DNA of 51,297 bases. Source: Treponema bryantii. Lineage in GTDB: Bacteria > Spirochaetota > Spirochaetia > Treponematales > Treponemataceae. Below are positions 27,301-35,880 of the stretch, piece after piece; the first letter of the stretch is position 1; each line of letters starts with the position of its first letter. Where the stretch lies: contig NZ_FOFU01000014.1 in NCBI RefSeq assembly GCF_900111035.1, positions 1 through 51,297 of the forward strand, given 5' to 3'. The notes under the pieces are model-generated. The model had not been told where the DNA came from, did not search any database, and saw only the letters and a program-made list of their open reading frames with translations. The position numbers and the translations under genes were made by a program.

Positions 27301-28311
27301 CATAAGCCAGCGTTCTGTGGCTTTAGGATCATCAGCTGCCAATGGCTTACCATTTTCATCAGCTGTGTAATGTACGTCTATATAAACCGAACATGCATTG
27401 TTTTCTTCAGAAACTTCCATATCTTCAAGCTTTCCGTGCTTTTTAAGATACTTCATTCCGATTACTGCCATATCCATAAGGCAGACTGGCTTGTCGGTAC
27501 GGCCGGCATACATTTCTGTACGCATAGCCTGATAGTTTTCAAGAGATTTTTTGAAGAGAGGTGCATAAGGACCGTCTTCAATTTTGATATCTTTAAGTTC
27601 TGTAAGGAATGTTGTGTGGCGGCAGTGGTCTGACCAGTAAGTGTCGAGAACACGGATTTCAGTCTCAACAGGGTCGCGGCCTTCGCCCTTAAAATAATCC
27701 TGAAGGAAGAGGATATCAGCATGATCCATAGCAAGGCCCATCTTGTTACGGTATGCTTCAATTTCTTCATCATTCATCTTGATAAAGCCTTCTACAACTG
27801 GAATATCAGCAGGCTCTTCAACATGCATTTTTAATGTTTCAGGTTTTGTATCATCAGTAAGGCGGGAATCAACAGGGTTGATTAAGTAGTTCTGTATTTT
27901 TTTAATTTCTTCGTTGCTTACATCGCCTTCAAGAACAACGATTTTTGCACAACGAACAACTGGTGGCTCAGTGAGAGTTTTTACACCCTTAAGACCTGCG
28001 CGCAAAAGTGAAAGACACTGCTCAGCAGAGTCGGCACGCTGGTCATACTGTCCAGGAAGGAACTCCCAGATGATTTCTTTTCCGCTGTGCTCAGGCAACT
28101 TTTCTGTAAAAACAAAGTCGCTCTGTGGCTCAGAGAAAATGCGTGTTGCAGCAATTTTTGCAACTTCATCACTTACATTTTCAATGTCGTAGCGGTTGAA
28201 ATAACGAACTGCCTTAACTCCGGCAATTCCCAAAAATCCATTGATTTCAGAAAGATAACGGCGAGCCTCGTTTTCAAAACCAGGTCTGCGTTCAACATAT
28301 AAACGATACAT
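24325..28311 (-). CDS. purL: Phosphoribosylformylglycinamidine synthase, single-chain form
   Basis: PurL makes FGAM from FGAR, glutamine and ATP in purine synthesis. The 1328-residue chain joins an N-terminal PurS-like part, two AIRS-type ATPase halves (KNETHNHPTEIEPFGGAATC) and a C-terminal glutaminase (FPGTNCEIDMARAF, nucleophile in GICNGFQAL, histidine in ISHGEGRF). This is the large fused form, not the split PurSLQ. I start at 28311 (MYRLYVERRPGFE); the longer frame from 28335 begins with GTG. No ribosome site is present. TGCTATAAT sits 6 bases upstream of the ATG, so the mRNA appears leaderless. It leads the CNNM pair. Confidence 0.95.
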   Translation of the reverse strand: MYRLYVERRPGFENEARRYLSEINGFLGIAGVKAVRYFNRYDIENVSDEVAKIAATRIFSEPQSDFVFTEKLPEHSGKEIIWEFLPGQYDQRADSAEQCLSLLRAGLKGVKTLTEPPVVRCAKIVVLEGDVSNEEIKKIQNYLINPVDSRLTDDTKPETLKMHVEEPADIPVVEGFIKMNDEEIEAYRNKMGLAMDHADILFLQDYFKGEGRDPVETEIRVLDTYWSDHCRHTTFLTELKDIKIEDGPYAPLFKKSLENYQAMRTEMYAGRTDKPVCLMDMAVIGMKYLKKHGKLEDMEVSEENNACSVYIDVHYTADENGKPLAADDPKATERWLMMFKNETHNHPTEIEPFGGAATCLGGAIRDPLSGRSWVYQSMRITGAADPTVPLSATMKGKLPQIKLCREAAQGFSSYGNQIGLTTGQVEEIYHPGYAAKRMELGAVIAAAPVDTVIRERPEPGDIIILLGGGTGRDGIGGATGSSKVHTVKSVTTAAAEVQKGNAVEERKIQRLFRNKEVSLMIRRCNDFGAGGVSVAVGELAPGLDINLDAVPKKYEGLNGTELAISESQERMAVVVRKADVERFIEEAKKENLNAVVVATVTDTNRLVMKWRGKTIVDIGREFLDAAGAHHEATALIEQPAAPEKSPLLNPLESVAAELDKPVKCEGCVKNHLHDAWLANMNDLACCSQRGLGERFDGSIGSSTVLFPYGGKYQNTPEAGMSAKIPVMTPRETSTASLMTYGFDPRVGNWSPWHGAKTAVLSSLAKITCIGGKARTSRLSFQEFFGRAVNEKRWGYPAAALLGSVDAQVESGCASIGGKDSMSGTFEDINVPHTLVSFAVTHDEAKNVVSGSFKAAGNNIYMVSVPYSDLLEPDYETFLANSDVLYDLNKAGKISAMYPVGPGGIAEAVTKMAMGNMIGAELLAPEVAGSSDNLAGLFVPIYGNIIVETSEDLIKTELKAGTVTLIGNTVADKKITVKNATLGGVTNPAVEISLDDCVASWEDKLKEVFPRVSGAALQPELPTWATDVHKSLSEIRKAPAFVQPTSRPKVLLPVFPGTNCEIDMARAFNLAGADTKIVVLQNRTQAQLTESLDNLAKELRDAQILALSGGFSSGDEPDGSAKFIANVLKAGNISEEVMNLLKKRDGLVLGICNGFQALVKTGLAVYGEIRDMTPDMPTLTYNRINRHISRIVRTRIVSATSPWAMHPSVIDSRNHLIAISHGEGRFVCDEATAKRLFENGQVFTQYVDEFGRPAITEPDNPNGSAFAIEGITSPDGHVLGKMGHSERGVGLESNGASFDLFKNVGGNPLSNESETTCENLFAAGVSYFK

Positions 28312-28317
28312 AACGCG

Positions 28318-28323
28318 ATTATA
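28318..28323 (-). promoter_or_regulatory. Extended -10 box of purL, leaderless
   Basis: On the minus strand TGCTATAAT ends 6 bases before the purL ATG (28311). The -35 region is weak, as allowed for an extended -10 promoter. Transcription would start at about the A of the start codon. No PurR-type or purine-riboswitch leader fits in this space. Confidence 0.6.
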
Positions 28324-28344
28324 GCAAAAAATCACGGGATAGAC

Positions 28345-28350
28345 TATACT
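28345..28350 (+). promoter_or_regulatory. -10 box of the response-regulator gene, leaderless
   Basis: TATACT ends 7 bases before the ATG at 28358, the same spacing as at 20062. It is divergent from the purL promoter within a 46-base gap. The -35 match is poor. Confidence 0.5.
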
Positions 28351-28357
28351 TTTTAAT

Positions 28358-29056
28358 ATGTTGATTGCAGTTGTTGATGATGAGAAAAATATCAGGATGG
28401 CAGTTTGTACAGCTTTGAAAAAAGAAGGCTTTTCTGTAATTGAATTCGAAAACGGAAAAGATGCTTTTGAAGCGCAAAATGAACAACCTGCACTTTATAT
28501 TTTAGACATCATGATGCCTGTAATGGATGGAATAACACTGCTTCGCAGCCTTCGCGAGAATGGCAATAAAACTCCAGTTATGTTCCTCACTTCTAAGGAT
28601 GATGAATTTGATAAGATTTTAGGACTTGAGCTTGGAGCCGATGATTATCTTTGCAAACCTTTTTCCATGCGTGAGTTGATTACCCGAGTAAAAGTAATTC
28701 TGCGCAGAACAGGAGCAGCCACAACTTCAGAATTAGAAAATCAGCATGAAGAAAAAATTCCTTCCCTGAAAGCTGGAAATATTACGATTTTTCCTTCATC
28801 CTATACAGCAGAAAAAAACGGCACTCCCCTGCAGCTTACAATAACAGAATTCCGGCTTCTTAAAACCTTTGCAGAAAATCCCGATGCAGCCCTTACCCGC
28901 GACCAGCTTATTTCTGCCGCTTACCCGGAAGATACCTATCTCAATGACCGCGCCGTAGACTGCCACATAAAAAGACTTAGAAAAAAGATTGGCAGTGACT
29001 GCATAGAAACAATTTACGGTCTTGGTTACCGTTTTAATTCGGAATCAGCAAAATGA
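28358..29056 (+). CDS. OmpR-family response regulator (CreB/ChvI-like)
   Basis: This 232-residue two-component regulator has a receiver domain (1-118) with acidic pocket VVDDE, phospho-acceptor D50 (LYILDIMMP), T/S switch in FLTSKDD and K in LCKPFS, then a winged-helix DNA-binding domain (LTITEFRLLKTFAENPDA, IKRLRKKIGSDCIETIYGLGYRF). The gene overlaps the histidine kinase start by 4 bases, and CreD is encoded after that, so by context it is CreB-like. It has no ribosome site and appears to be translated from a leaderless mRNA. Likely targets include creD. Confidence 0.92.
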   Translation: MLIAVVDDEKNIRMAVCTALKKEGFSVIEFENGKDAFEAQNEQPALYILDIMMPVMDGITLLRSLRENGNKTPVMFLTSKDDEFDKILGLELGADDYLCKPFSMRELITRVKVILRRTGAATTSELENQHEEKIPSLKAGNITIFPSSYTAEKNGTPLQLTITEFRLLKTFAENPDAALTRDQLISAAYPEDTYLNDRAVDCHIKRLRKKIGSDCIETIYGLGYRFNSESAK

Positions 29057-30708
29057 AAAAACTAAGACTAAGATTTCCTATAAATATTCAGATTTCCATA
29101 TTTCTTATTCTCGTTGCCTTTATTCCTGTAGCTGCAATGATGATGCTTAAAACCTACGAAAGCCAGATGCTTACAATGATGGAAAATTCAAATGTTCAGC
29201 AGGCAAGAATAATTTCTGCAAGTCTGGAACTTACAATATCAGATTCAGAAGAAACACAGATAAACAGAACTACTTCAAAACAGCTCTTACAGAATATGAA
29301 TGGTAAATTTGATGCCAGAATTAGGATTCTTTCTAAGGCTGGAGAATTGCTTGCAGACTCAAGTACACTTGAACTTGAAAATACCGAAAACTCACAGAGT
29401 GAACAGGCATATAGTTCCCGACTCAATTCCTTGTCCATCAATAACGAAAAAACTGCAGCAAATGATACTTTTATCTATAAGCTTTTTTCTATTCCAATTC
29501 GCATCTACAGAAAACTAAAACCACCGGCAGCAAACTTTACCAGCGCAGATTTTTATTCCGGCAAAATTATTTATGATGGTGAAGAAGTAAAAGCCGCACA
29601 GCAGGGCCGATATGGAGCAAAGACAAGAATCTCTGGAGGTGGACAGGTTTCTGTCACACTCTACTCTGCAATGCCGGTTTTCAAAGATAATGAAGTAATT
29701 GGAATTGTTCTGGTTTCACGTTCCACATGGAGAATTCTGCAGAATCTTTATGAACTAAGAATAGATCTTGCAAAGGTCTTCCTCTGGTCTTTAGTTTTTA
29801 TTCTGATTATTGCAGTTTTCCTTACTTTCCGCATCAGTGTGCCATTGAAGAAACTTGCCCGCCAGACCTCAGAATGTGCAGATAAAAAAGGCCGTATTGA
29901 TGCAGCAGTTGTTGAAAAGTTTACAGGCTTAAAACGCAAAGATGAAATTGGAGATTTGAGCCGTTCATTTAAAACCCTGATAAAAAAACTGGATTCAAAA
30001 ATTCACTATACACAGGCTTTTGCCTCTGATGTTAATCATGAGTTCAAAAATCCTCTGGCAGCAATCCGTTCTTCAATTGATATTCTAAAAGATTCTTCGG
30101 ATGAAAAAGAAAAAGAAGAATTTACACAGGCTATTGTTGATGAAGTAAATCATCTTGAACATCTTTTAAACGGTGTTCGTGGCATCTCTAAAATTGAAGG
30201 AGCAGAACTTCCTAAAGAAAATCTTCCTATAAAAACTTTTACCCAGAATATTGCTGATTCTATTTTGAAAAATAATCCTGATGTAAGATTTGAACTGCAA
30301 ATTAACACAAAGACAGATACTATTCTGCTTGAACCAGACTATTACGAAAGGATTCTTTCAAACCTGATTGAAAATGCAGCAGGTTTTGCAAAACACATCC
30401 GTGTTATTATAGAAACAAGCTCTTCCACAAAAACAAATCAGACTCTTGTAATAAAAGTAGCTGATAATGGGCCAGGAATTTCAGAAGAAAACATTTCTAA
30501 AATTTTTGACAGGTTTTATTCAAATCGTTCCCAGCCACTAACAGATTCAAAAAACAAGATTGCACACACTGGACTTGGACTTTCTATTGTAAAAGCTATC
30601 TGTGATGAAATGGAAGGTGAAATTAGTGTAAGCCGCGACAGTGAACTTGGCGGTGCACTTTTTGAAATCAAACTGCCATTCACAGTTTCTAAAAAATCAG
30701 AAAAATAA
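29053..30708 (+). CDS. Sensor histidine kinase (CreC/ChvG-like)
   Basis: This 551-residue kinase has a membrane segment near 13-31, a periplasmic sensor of about 200 residues, a second membrane segment (about 240-258), a HAMP-like linker, a HisKA domain with H329 (FASDVNHEFKNPLAAIRSS) and an ATPase domain (N box LSNLIENAAG, G1 VADNGPGIS, G2 HTGLGLSIVKAI). The HEFKNPL box and the RKLKPP linker resemble ChvG-type kinases, while the downstream creD suggests CreC. It should phosphorylate D50 of the regulator encoded just before it. The signal is unknown; envelope stress or carbon state are the usual proposals for such systems. Confidence 0.92.
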   Translation: MKKLRLRFPINIQISIFLILVAFIPVAAMMMLKTYESQMLTMMENSNVQQARIISASLELTISDSEETQINRTTSKQLLQNMNGKFDARIRILSKAGELLADSSTLELENTENSQSEQAYSSRLNSLSINNEKTAANDTFIYKLFSIPIRIYRKLKPPAANFTSADFYSGKIIYDGEEVKAAQQGRYGAKTRISGGGQVSVTLYSAMPVFKDNEVIGIVLVSRSTWRILQNLYELRIDLAKVFLWSLVFILIIAVFLTFRISVPLKKLARQTSECADKKGRIDAAVVEKFTGLKRKDEIGDLSRSFKTLIKKLDSKIHYTQAFASDVNHEFKNPLAAIRSSIDILKDSSDEKEKEEFTQAIVDEVNHLEHLLNGVRGISKIEGAELPKENLPIKTFTQNIADSILKNNPDVRFELQINTKTDTILLEPDYYERILSNLIENAAGFAKHIRVIIETSSSTKTNQTLVIKVADNGPGISEENISKIFDRFYSNRSQPLTDSKNKIAHTGLGLSIVKAICDEMEGEISVSRDSELGGALFEIKLPFTVSKKSEK

Positions 30709-30795
30709 CACATTTTTGCCATAATTCTGACACAATTGTTTTCTATGATTTTCTCATAAAACAAAGGCCTTAAGAGGTCTTACAAGGAGATTATT

Positions 30796-32142
30796 ATGGA
30801 AAACCAGAATCAAAAACTTAATCAGAATCACCAGATAGCAGCGTTGACTAAAAGTGATGAAAAACAAAAACGCAAAATCTTTGGAGGAATCGGCTTTAAG
30901 CTGATTTTCATTTCTCTGATTATTATTGCCCTTTTAATAGGACTTGGCTTTATTAAGGGCCAACTTTCTGACAGGGAATACACTTATAAAAATGCAAAGT
31001 ATCAGATTTCTGAATCCGCCGGTTCAAATCTGTATTTTAAGGGGCCTTATATTGCTATTCCATTCACAAGAACTATAGAAGAATTTGTTTACAGAGATGG
31101 TAAGCAATTCAAAGAAAAGAAAATTGCAGAAGAAGGCTGGCATATTATCGCTTCAGATTCTGTAAATATTGAAGCAAAACTTGATTCAGAAGCACGCTAT
31201 CTTGGAATATATTCAACTCCAATATACACAGGTAATGCTTCTATATATGCAGTGTTTGATCCTAAAGAACTGATAGAAAATGACGGCATTTCATACAAAA
31301 AAGATGAAGCAGTTTTATACATGCAGCTATTAAACTCTTCTGTATTAAATAATCCCGTATTCAAAATAAATGAAAAAGATTTTAATTCTGATTTATTTAC
31401 TATTGATGGAAAAATCGGTATTGGTACAAAGATAAATTATGATTCGGAAAAACTAATCTTAAAGACCAATATTGGATTAAGGGGTGCAGAACAGTTTACT
31501 TACGGAATTTCTTCTAAGCAGACAAAACTGAATCTTGCATGTGACTGGACTTCTCCGGGCTTTACAGGATTTTCTTACCTTCCGGATAAACACGAAATTA
31601 CAGATACTGGCTTTACTGCACAGTGGAGCATTCCTTTTGGCTCTGATAAAACCACTCAGACAATAGGCTTCTCATTTATTGAACCAGTAAATCTTTATCA
31701 GAAGCTGCACCGAGCAACAAAATACGGCTTCCTGTTCATTATTGTTCCTTTCCTTGTACTCTTTCTTTTTGAAATTTTTGCAAAGATTACATTACATCCT
31801 GTACATTATCTGCTTTCAGGTGCAGCATGTGTTTTATTCTTCCTGATTTTGCTGGCCCTTTCTGAACATATCCCTTTTGGTGCGGGATATTTAATTGGTG
31901 CTGTTACTGCAGGTCTTACAGTTTCGCTTTATATATCTTCTGTAACAAAACGTTTTGGACTTGGCGGAATTATGATGGCTATGTTTACAGTGCTGTATTC
32001 ATACCTTTTCTTTTCACTTCGTTCGGAAGATTACGCACTGCTGTTTGGAGCATTCTTTGCATTCGCAGTTGTAGCTGCACTTATGTTCCTTACAAGAAAA
32101 ATTGACTGGTATAATTTGAAAAATAAAAAGACTGAAAATTAA
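30796..32142 (+). CDS. creD: CreD-like inner-membrane protein
   Basis: This 448-residue protein has one N-terminal membrane segment, a large soluble region (about 65-295) and several C-terminal membrane segments. The end SEDYALLFGAFFAFAVVAALMFLTRKIDWY is the characteristic CreD tail. CreD belongs to the CreBC regulon of enteric bacteria, where it affects envelope integrity and beta-lactam response; its biochemical activity is not known. AAGGAG lies 7 bases before the ATG. It follows the two-component pair by 87 bases and ends at a strong shared terminator. Confidence 0.9.
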   Translation: MENQNQKLNQNHQIAALTKSDEKQKRKIFGGIGFKLIFISLIIIALLIGLGFIKGQLSDREYTYKNAKYQISESAGSNLYFKGPYIAIPFTRTIEEFVYRDGKQFKEKKIAEEGWHIIASDSVNIEAKLDSEARYLGIYSTPIYTGNASIYAVFDPKELIENDGISYKKDEAVLYMQLLNSSVLNNPVFKINEKDFNSDLFTIDGKIGIGTKINYDSEKLILKTNIGLRGAEQFTYGISSKQTKLNLACDWTSPGFTGFSYLPDKHEITDTGFTAQWSIPFGSDKTTQTIGFSFIEPVNLYQKLHRATKYGFLFIIVPFLVLFLFEIFAKITLHPVHYLLSGAACVLFFLILLALSEHIPFGAGYLIGAVTAGLTVSLYISSVTKRFGLGGIMMAMFTVLYSYLFFSLRSEDYALLFGAFFAFAVVAALMFLTRKIDWYNLKNKKTEN

Positions 32143-32143
32143 A

Positions 32144-32172
32144 AAAAAGGCGTTGCAAAGCAACGCCTTTTT
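32144..32172. terminator. Bidirectional terminator between creD and htrA
   Basis: A stem AAAAAGGCGTTGC/GCAACGCCTTTTT with a three-base loop is placed 2 bases after the creD stop and 7 bases from the htrA stop. A/T runs on both sides let it serve both strands. Confidence 0.9.
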
Positions 32173-32178
32173 CAGATT

Positions 32179-33627
32179 TTAGAATCTGTAAGTTCCAGTG
32201 GTAATTGTGCCGCCGTTTGAATAAATATCGAAGTTTACAGACTTCTGGGCAGCAGCGAGTTCTTCGTAGAATTCGGCAAGGTTCGTAACCTTTTTGCCGT
32301 TTACAGCTGTAATTACATCACCGTTCTGGATACGGAGGCTTGCTGCAGGAGATTTTTCTTCTACATTAGTTGCAATTACACCCTTAACTTTCTTATCGTC
32401 AATCTTGAGCTGATCACGGGCTTTATCTGTAAGAGGACTAGCAACAAAACCTGGCCACATCTTACTGTTATTGATATCGTTCTCGTTTGCACGCTCTTCA
32501 ATCTTCACGATGATATCTGAAACCTTTTTACCACCACGGATAACAGTAAAGTTTGCAGTTGCACCTGCTTCAAGGCTTCCAATATCGCGAACAAGCTGAT
32601 TAGTTGTCTTTACTTTCTTACCATTTACTTCTGTAATGAAATCACCTGGTTTAATTCCACCCTTGAAGGCTGGAGAATTAGTGAATACTTCGGCAGCAAA
32701 AGCACCTTCGATTCCATTTACACCAAGTTCATCTTTGTATTCAACAGGTATATCAAGAAGTGAAACACCTACCCAGCCATAAACAACCTTACCCTTCTTG
32801 ATGAAAGAATCAATTGCACTCTTAAGATTGTTGATTGGAATAGCAAAACCAAGACCTACTGAACCACCAGAAGAAGAAGCAATCCATGTATTGATACCAA
32901 TTACTTCACCATAAATGTTTACAAGTGGACCACCAGAGTTACCCTGGTTAATTGCTGCATCTGTCTGAATATAATCACTGATTGCAGACATATGGCTTTC
33001 TGAACGACCAACAGCACTTACAATACCCTGTGTAACAGACTGGCTGTATCCAAGAGGTGCACCAAATGCCATACAGATATCACCTGGCTGAACCTTATCT
33101 GAATCACCAAGCTTTGCAACAGGAATTGAACTGTCCTTTGATTCAAAAGAAACAAGTGCAACATCGATACGACTGTCTGCACCTACGAGCTTTCCTTCGA
33201 ACTCACGGCCATCATTAAGTTTAATACTGATTTTTGTAGCAGAACCAGCTACGTGATTATTTGTAAGTACATAGAAAGTATTTCCGGTTTTTCTTACGAT
33301 TACACCGGAACCGAGACCTTTTGATTCATACTCACGCTGATTTTTCTTTTCATTATCATCGCCATTTTTTTCTCTTGGATTTCCAAAGAAGAATTCAAAT
33401 GGATTTGACATTCCGCCAAACGGATCTGTATAAGTCTTTGTTTCAGTAACATCAACTTCTACAACTGCCGGAAGCATTGCGTTACTTATTGAACGGAAAG
33501 AATTTTGTAAAGCTTCAATAACACTTATAGACGGATCTCCTGGTCTTTTTGGAGGATCTGCAAAAAGTGATGTGGTAAGAAGAAGCAGCATTGAGGCAGC
33601 TGCCAATACCTTTGTAATTTTTTTCAT
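32179..33627 (-). CDS. Periplasmic serine protease HtrA/DegP family
   Basis: This 482-residue protein has a signal peptide (MKKITKVLAAASMLLLLTTSLFA) and a trypsin-like domain with the triad H125 (LTNNHVAGS), D155 (SRIDVALVS) and S231 (INQGNSGGPLVN). Two PDZ domains follow (about 280-370 and 385-480). It degrades or refolds damaged periplasmic proteins; in other spirochaetes secreted HtrA also cleaves host matrix proteins. The 482-residue length with two PDZ domains fits DegP/DegQ. GAGGAG lies 9 bases before the ATG. No sigma-E site was recognised upstream. Confidence 0.95.
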   Translation of the reverse strand: MKKITKVLAAASMLLLLTTSLFADPPKRPGDPSISVIEALQNSFRSISNAMLPAVVEVDVTETKTYTDPFGGMSNPFEFFFGNPREKNGDDNEKKNQREYESKGLGSGVIVRKTGNTFYVLTNNHVAGSATKISIKLNDGREFEGKLVGADSRIDVALVSFESKDSSIPVAKLGDSDKVQPGDICMAFGAPLGYSQSVTQGIVSAVGRSESHMSAISDYIQTDAAINQGNSGGPLVNIYGEVIGINTWIASSSGGSVGLGFAIPINNLKSAIDSFIKKGKVVYGWVGVSLLDIPVEYKDELGVNGIEGAFAAEVFTNSPAFKGGIKPGDFITEVNGKKVKTTNQLVRDIGSLEAGATANFTVIRGGKKVSDIIVKIEERANENDINNSKMWPGFVASPLTDKARDQLKIDDKKVKGVIATNVEEKSPAASLRIQNGDVITAVNGKKVTNLAEFYEELAAAQKSVNFDIYSNGGTITTGTYRF

Positions 33628-33737
33628 TTATTTTATCTCCTCAAAGTTTCAATTATCTTTAAAAGCGCTTACGTTAAATATAACGAAAATTTTGAGAAAA
33701 GGTAACATAAATGTTTTCTTATTTTTGACGGATGGTG

Positions 33738-34496
33738 TTAGTTCTTGTAATCCAGTGCAGTGAGAACTTCAGTGTGGTCTTCGAATACTGCAACTGTATG
33801 TTCTTCGTGACAGCTTACCTTTCCGTCTGCTGTATAAATTGTCCAGCCATCATCACCCTGTTCAACATCAGGAACTCCAAGGTTAATCATTGGTTCAATT
33901 GCAAGTACCATTCCCGGTTTAATTCTTGGATTAGCACCATGGAAAGGACAGTTAGGAACACTTGGATCTTCATGAACATCAAGCCCTACTCCATGACCAC
34001 AGAAATCATAAACTACGCCATAGCCGTTGCGGTCTGCAATTTCGTAAACTGCATTTGCAATGTCGCTGATGCGGTTACCAACTACACATGCTGCAATTCC
34101 TGCGCGAAGGCATTCTTCTGTAACTTGCTGAAGCTTTTTAACTTTAGGATTTACGTTTCCAATCAGAAGTGAGTGAGTTGTATCGCTGATGTATCCGTCC
34201 ATATCAATTCCAACATCAATACTTACAAGGTCACCGTCTTTAATGATGTGCTTCTTTGAAGGAACTCCGTGGATAACCTCATTATTTATACTGATACAGG
34301 TAGCGCCAGGAAAATCTTCACGCCACCAGGCAGGCTTTCCACCGTGTGAAAGCATATAATCTTTGAACAGGTCATCAACCTGTTTTGTAGACATTCCAGC
34401 TTTTACCATTGGAATGAGTTCATTGAACATGTCTGCTGTAATGTGACATACCTTACGGATGCCGGCGATTTGTTCTTCTGTCTTCAAAATAATCAT
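33738..34496 (-). CDS. map: Methionine aminopeptidase, type I
   Basis: This cytoplasmic enzyme removes N-terminal methionine from new proteins. With the start at 34496 (MIILKTEEQIAGIRK) it has 252 residues. The five metal ligands are D94, D105, H168 (CGHGVG), E201 (AIEPM) and E232 (EEHTVAV). AAAGGA lies 9 bases before this ATG; the longer frame from 34571 adds 25 residues without family similarity. It lies behind the J-domain gene on the same strand with a gap of about 100 bases. Confidence 0.94.
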   Translation of the reverse strand: MIILKTEEQIAGIRKVCHITADMFNELIPMVKAGMSTKQVDDLFKDYMLSHGGKPAWWREDFPGATCISINNEVIHGVPSKKHIIKDGDLVSIDVGIDMDGYISDTTHSLLIGNVNPKVKKLQQVTEECLRAGIAACVVGNRISDIANAVYEIADRNGYGVVYDFCGHGVGLDVHEDPSVPNCPFHGANPRIKPGMVLAIEPMINLGVPDVEQGDDGWTIYTADGKVSCHEEHTVAVFEDHTEVLTALDYKN

Positions 34497-34594
34497 AATA
34501 ACGTGTCCTTTGTGATGAATATAACACTTTTGATATATTATGGCTAGAGATTTGTTAGGATAAACTATCAATTATTTTAGTAGTTTCAAAAGAC

Positions 34595-35350
34595 TCAACC
34601 ACCGTATTTTTCAGCTTCTCTTAAACAAATCTCCGCAGTACTAAAATCTCCGAGACGGCGGTATTCTTCGCTCATTTTTCGCAGGAAGAAAGCGTCATTC
34701 TTTGGTCCTAAGTTCAAGTCTAAGGCGCGTTCGTAAACATCCAGTGCAAGCTCATCTGAAATTACACAATCAATGTTTCGTTTGAGGATGTTGAGTGTAA
34801 ACTCAATTACTTCCGGGAAGAATATATAGAAATACTGGTAGGAATATTCCATCTGAATAATCTGTTCCAGAAGGATAATGGCATCGTAGTATTCACCACG
34901 GATTACAAGTTCTTCTGCAAGAATGTAGCCGTAATCCATAAAGTCTTCACGTGTAAACCATTTCTTAAGGGAAAAATCAGCATGATTCATCTGCATACGT
35001 TTGAACTCTGCTACAGCTTCATCTTCCTTCTGATGCATGAGAGTGTAAAAAATCAATTTAGCACGGCTTTCTTCATCTTCGCGGGCTTTGAGCCAGTCAT
35101 AGTAATTAAATGTATCTGCGTTTTTATATGAACGTTTGATTTTAATAAAGAAAGATTCATCAAAAATTGAACGCTGGCGTACATCTGAAAGAACACGGTA
35201 AGCCTGCACTACTTCGTTGAATTCATCACGATGTGTAGGATCACCAGAAAGGTCTGGATGCAGGAGTTTTACTTTTTCACGATAAGAGCGTTTAATTTCG
35301 GCAAGGGTTGCGTTGTGGCGTACACCTAGAATCTTGTAAAAATCTTTCAT
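34595..35350 (-). CDS. J-domain protein (DnaJ-like co-chaperone)
   Basis: This 251-residue protein has an N-terminal J domain (1-65) with the HPD motif (LLHPDLSGDP), which stimulates Hsp70 ATPase. There is no G/F or zinc-finger region, so it is a class III J protein. The remainder is helical with TPR-like pairs near the end (ALDVYERALDLNL, RRLGDFSTAEICLREAEK). It may direct DnaK to a particular client. It starts 9 bases after the universal stress gene, at the tail of the V-ATPase gene train, and has no clear ribosome site of its own. Confidence 0.85.
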   Translation of the reverse strand: MKDFYKILGVRHNATLAEIKRSYREKVKLLHPDLSGDPTHRDEFNEVVQAYRVLSDVRQRSIFDESFFIKIKRSYKNADTFNYYDWLKAREDEESRAKLIFYTLMHQKEDEAVAEFKRMQMNHADFSLKKWFTREDFMDYGYILAEELVIRGEYYDAIILLEQIIQMEYSYQYFYIFFPEVIEFTLNILKRNIDCVISDELALDVYERALDLNLGPKNDAFFLRKMSEEYRRLGDFSTAEICLREAEKYGG

Positions 35351-35359
35351 TACAATTTT

Positions 35360-35857
35360 TTAGAATATTTTGAAGATTTTTTCAATATCAGGCTTCTGAA
35401 TAATCATTACAGGAACTTTTGAATGAGCAAGAACTTCATTCTGATCAGTTGAAAGTACATTTCTTTTTAAATTATGCTGATTTTCGTCTTTTTCGTTTCC
35501 ACCAAGAATGATGAGGTCAGCTTCATATTCATCTGCCGCGCGCAAAATTTCCGTAAAAACTCCACCACTCCGCAGCTCCGTCTCACACTTTAATCCCTTA
35601 GAGCCGGCAAGCATCTGCGCATAAGCAAGATAACGTTCGCCATCTTCCTTAAGACGCTCTTCGTAATCATAGCGCTCATCTGAAACCAGGAACTTATTCA
35701 TGGAAAGATACTTAACAGTAGCAGTGTCTACTACGTAAATAAATTTTATGGAAATATTGTAAGTACGGGCCATCATAATTGCGTACATCGATGAGTGAAC
35801 CGATGAACGGTGGCCGTTTACAGCGACAATCATTTTTTTGAAAAAAGACTTTCCCAT
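35360..35857 (-). CDS. Universal stress protein family (UspA)
   Basis: This 165-residue protein has the Usp fold: an N-terminal strand MIVAVNGHRSSVHSS, a central ELRSGGVFTEILRAADEYEADLIILGG and a C-terminal strand SKVPVMIIQKP. The ATP-binding loop usually GxxGxSxxxxxxxGSVS is replaced by GGNEKDENQHNLKRNVLST, so it is probably a non-ATP-binding type. It lies 23 bases behind ntpD and 9 before the J-domain gene. Such proteins help survival in growth arrest; the specific role here is unknown. An in-frame ATG at 35833 is an alternative start. Confidence 0.8.
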   Translation of the reverse strand: MGKSFFKKMIVAVNGHRSSVHSSMYAIMMARTYNISIKFIYVVDTATVKYLSMNKFLVSDERYDYEERLKEDGERYLAYAQMLAGSKGLKCETELRSGGVFTEILRAADEYEADLIILGGNEKDENQHNLKRNVLSTDQNEVLAHSKVPVMIIQKPDIEKIFKIF

Positions 35858-35880
35858 TGGCTTTATTTTACCACACCTTT

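Noticed and set aside
28312-28335. Eight-residue purL extension starting with GTG at 28335
   Set aside because: It would cover the purL -10 box and has no ribosome site. The family N-terminus begins at MYRLYVE.
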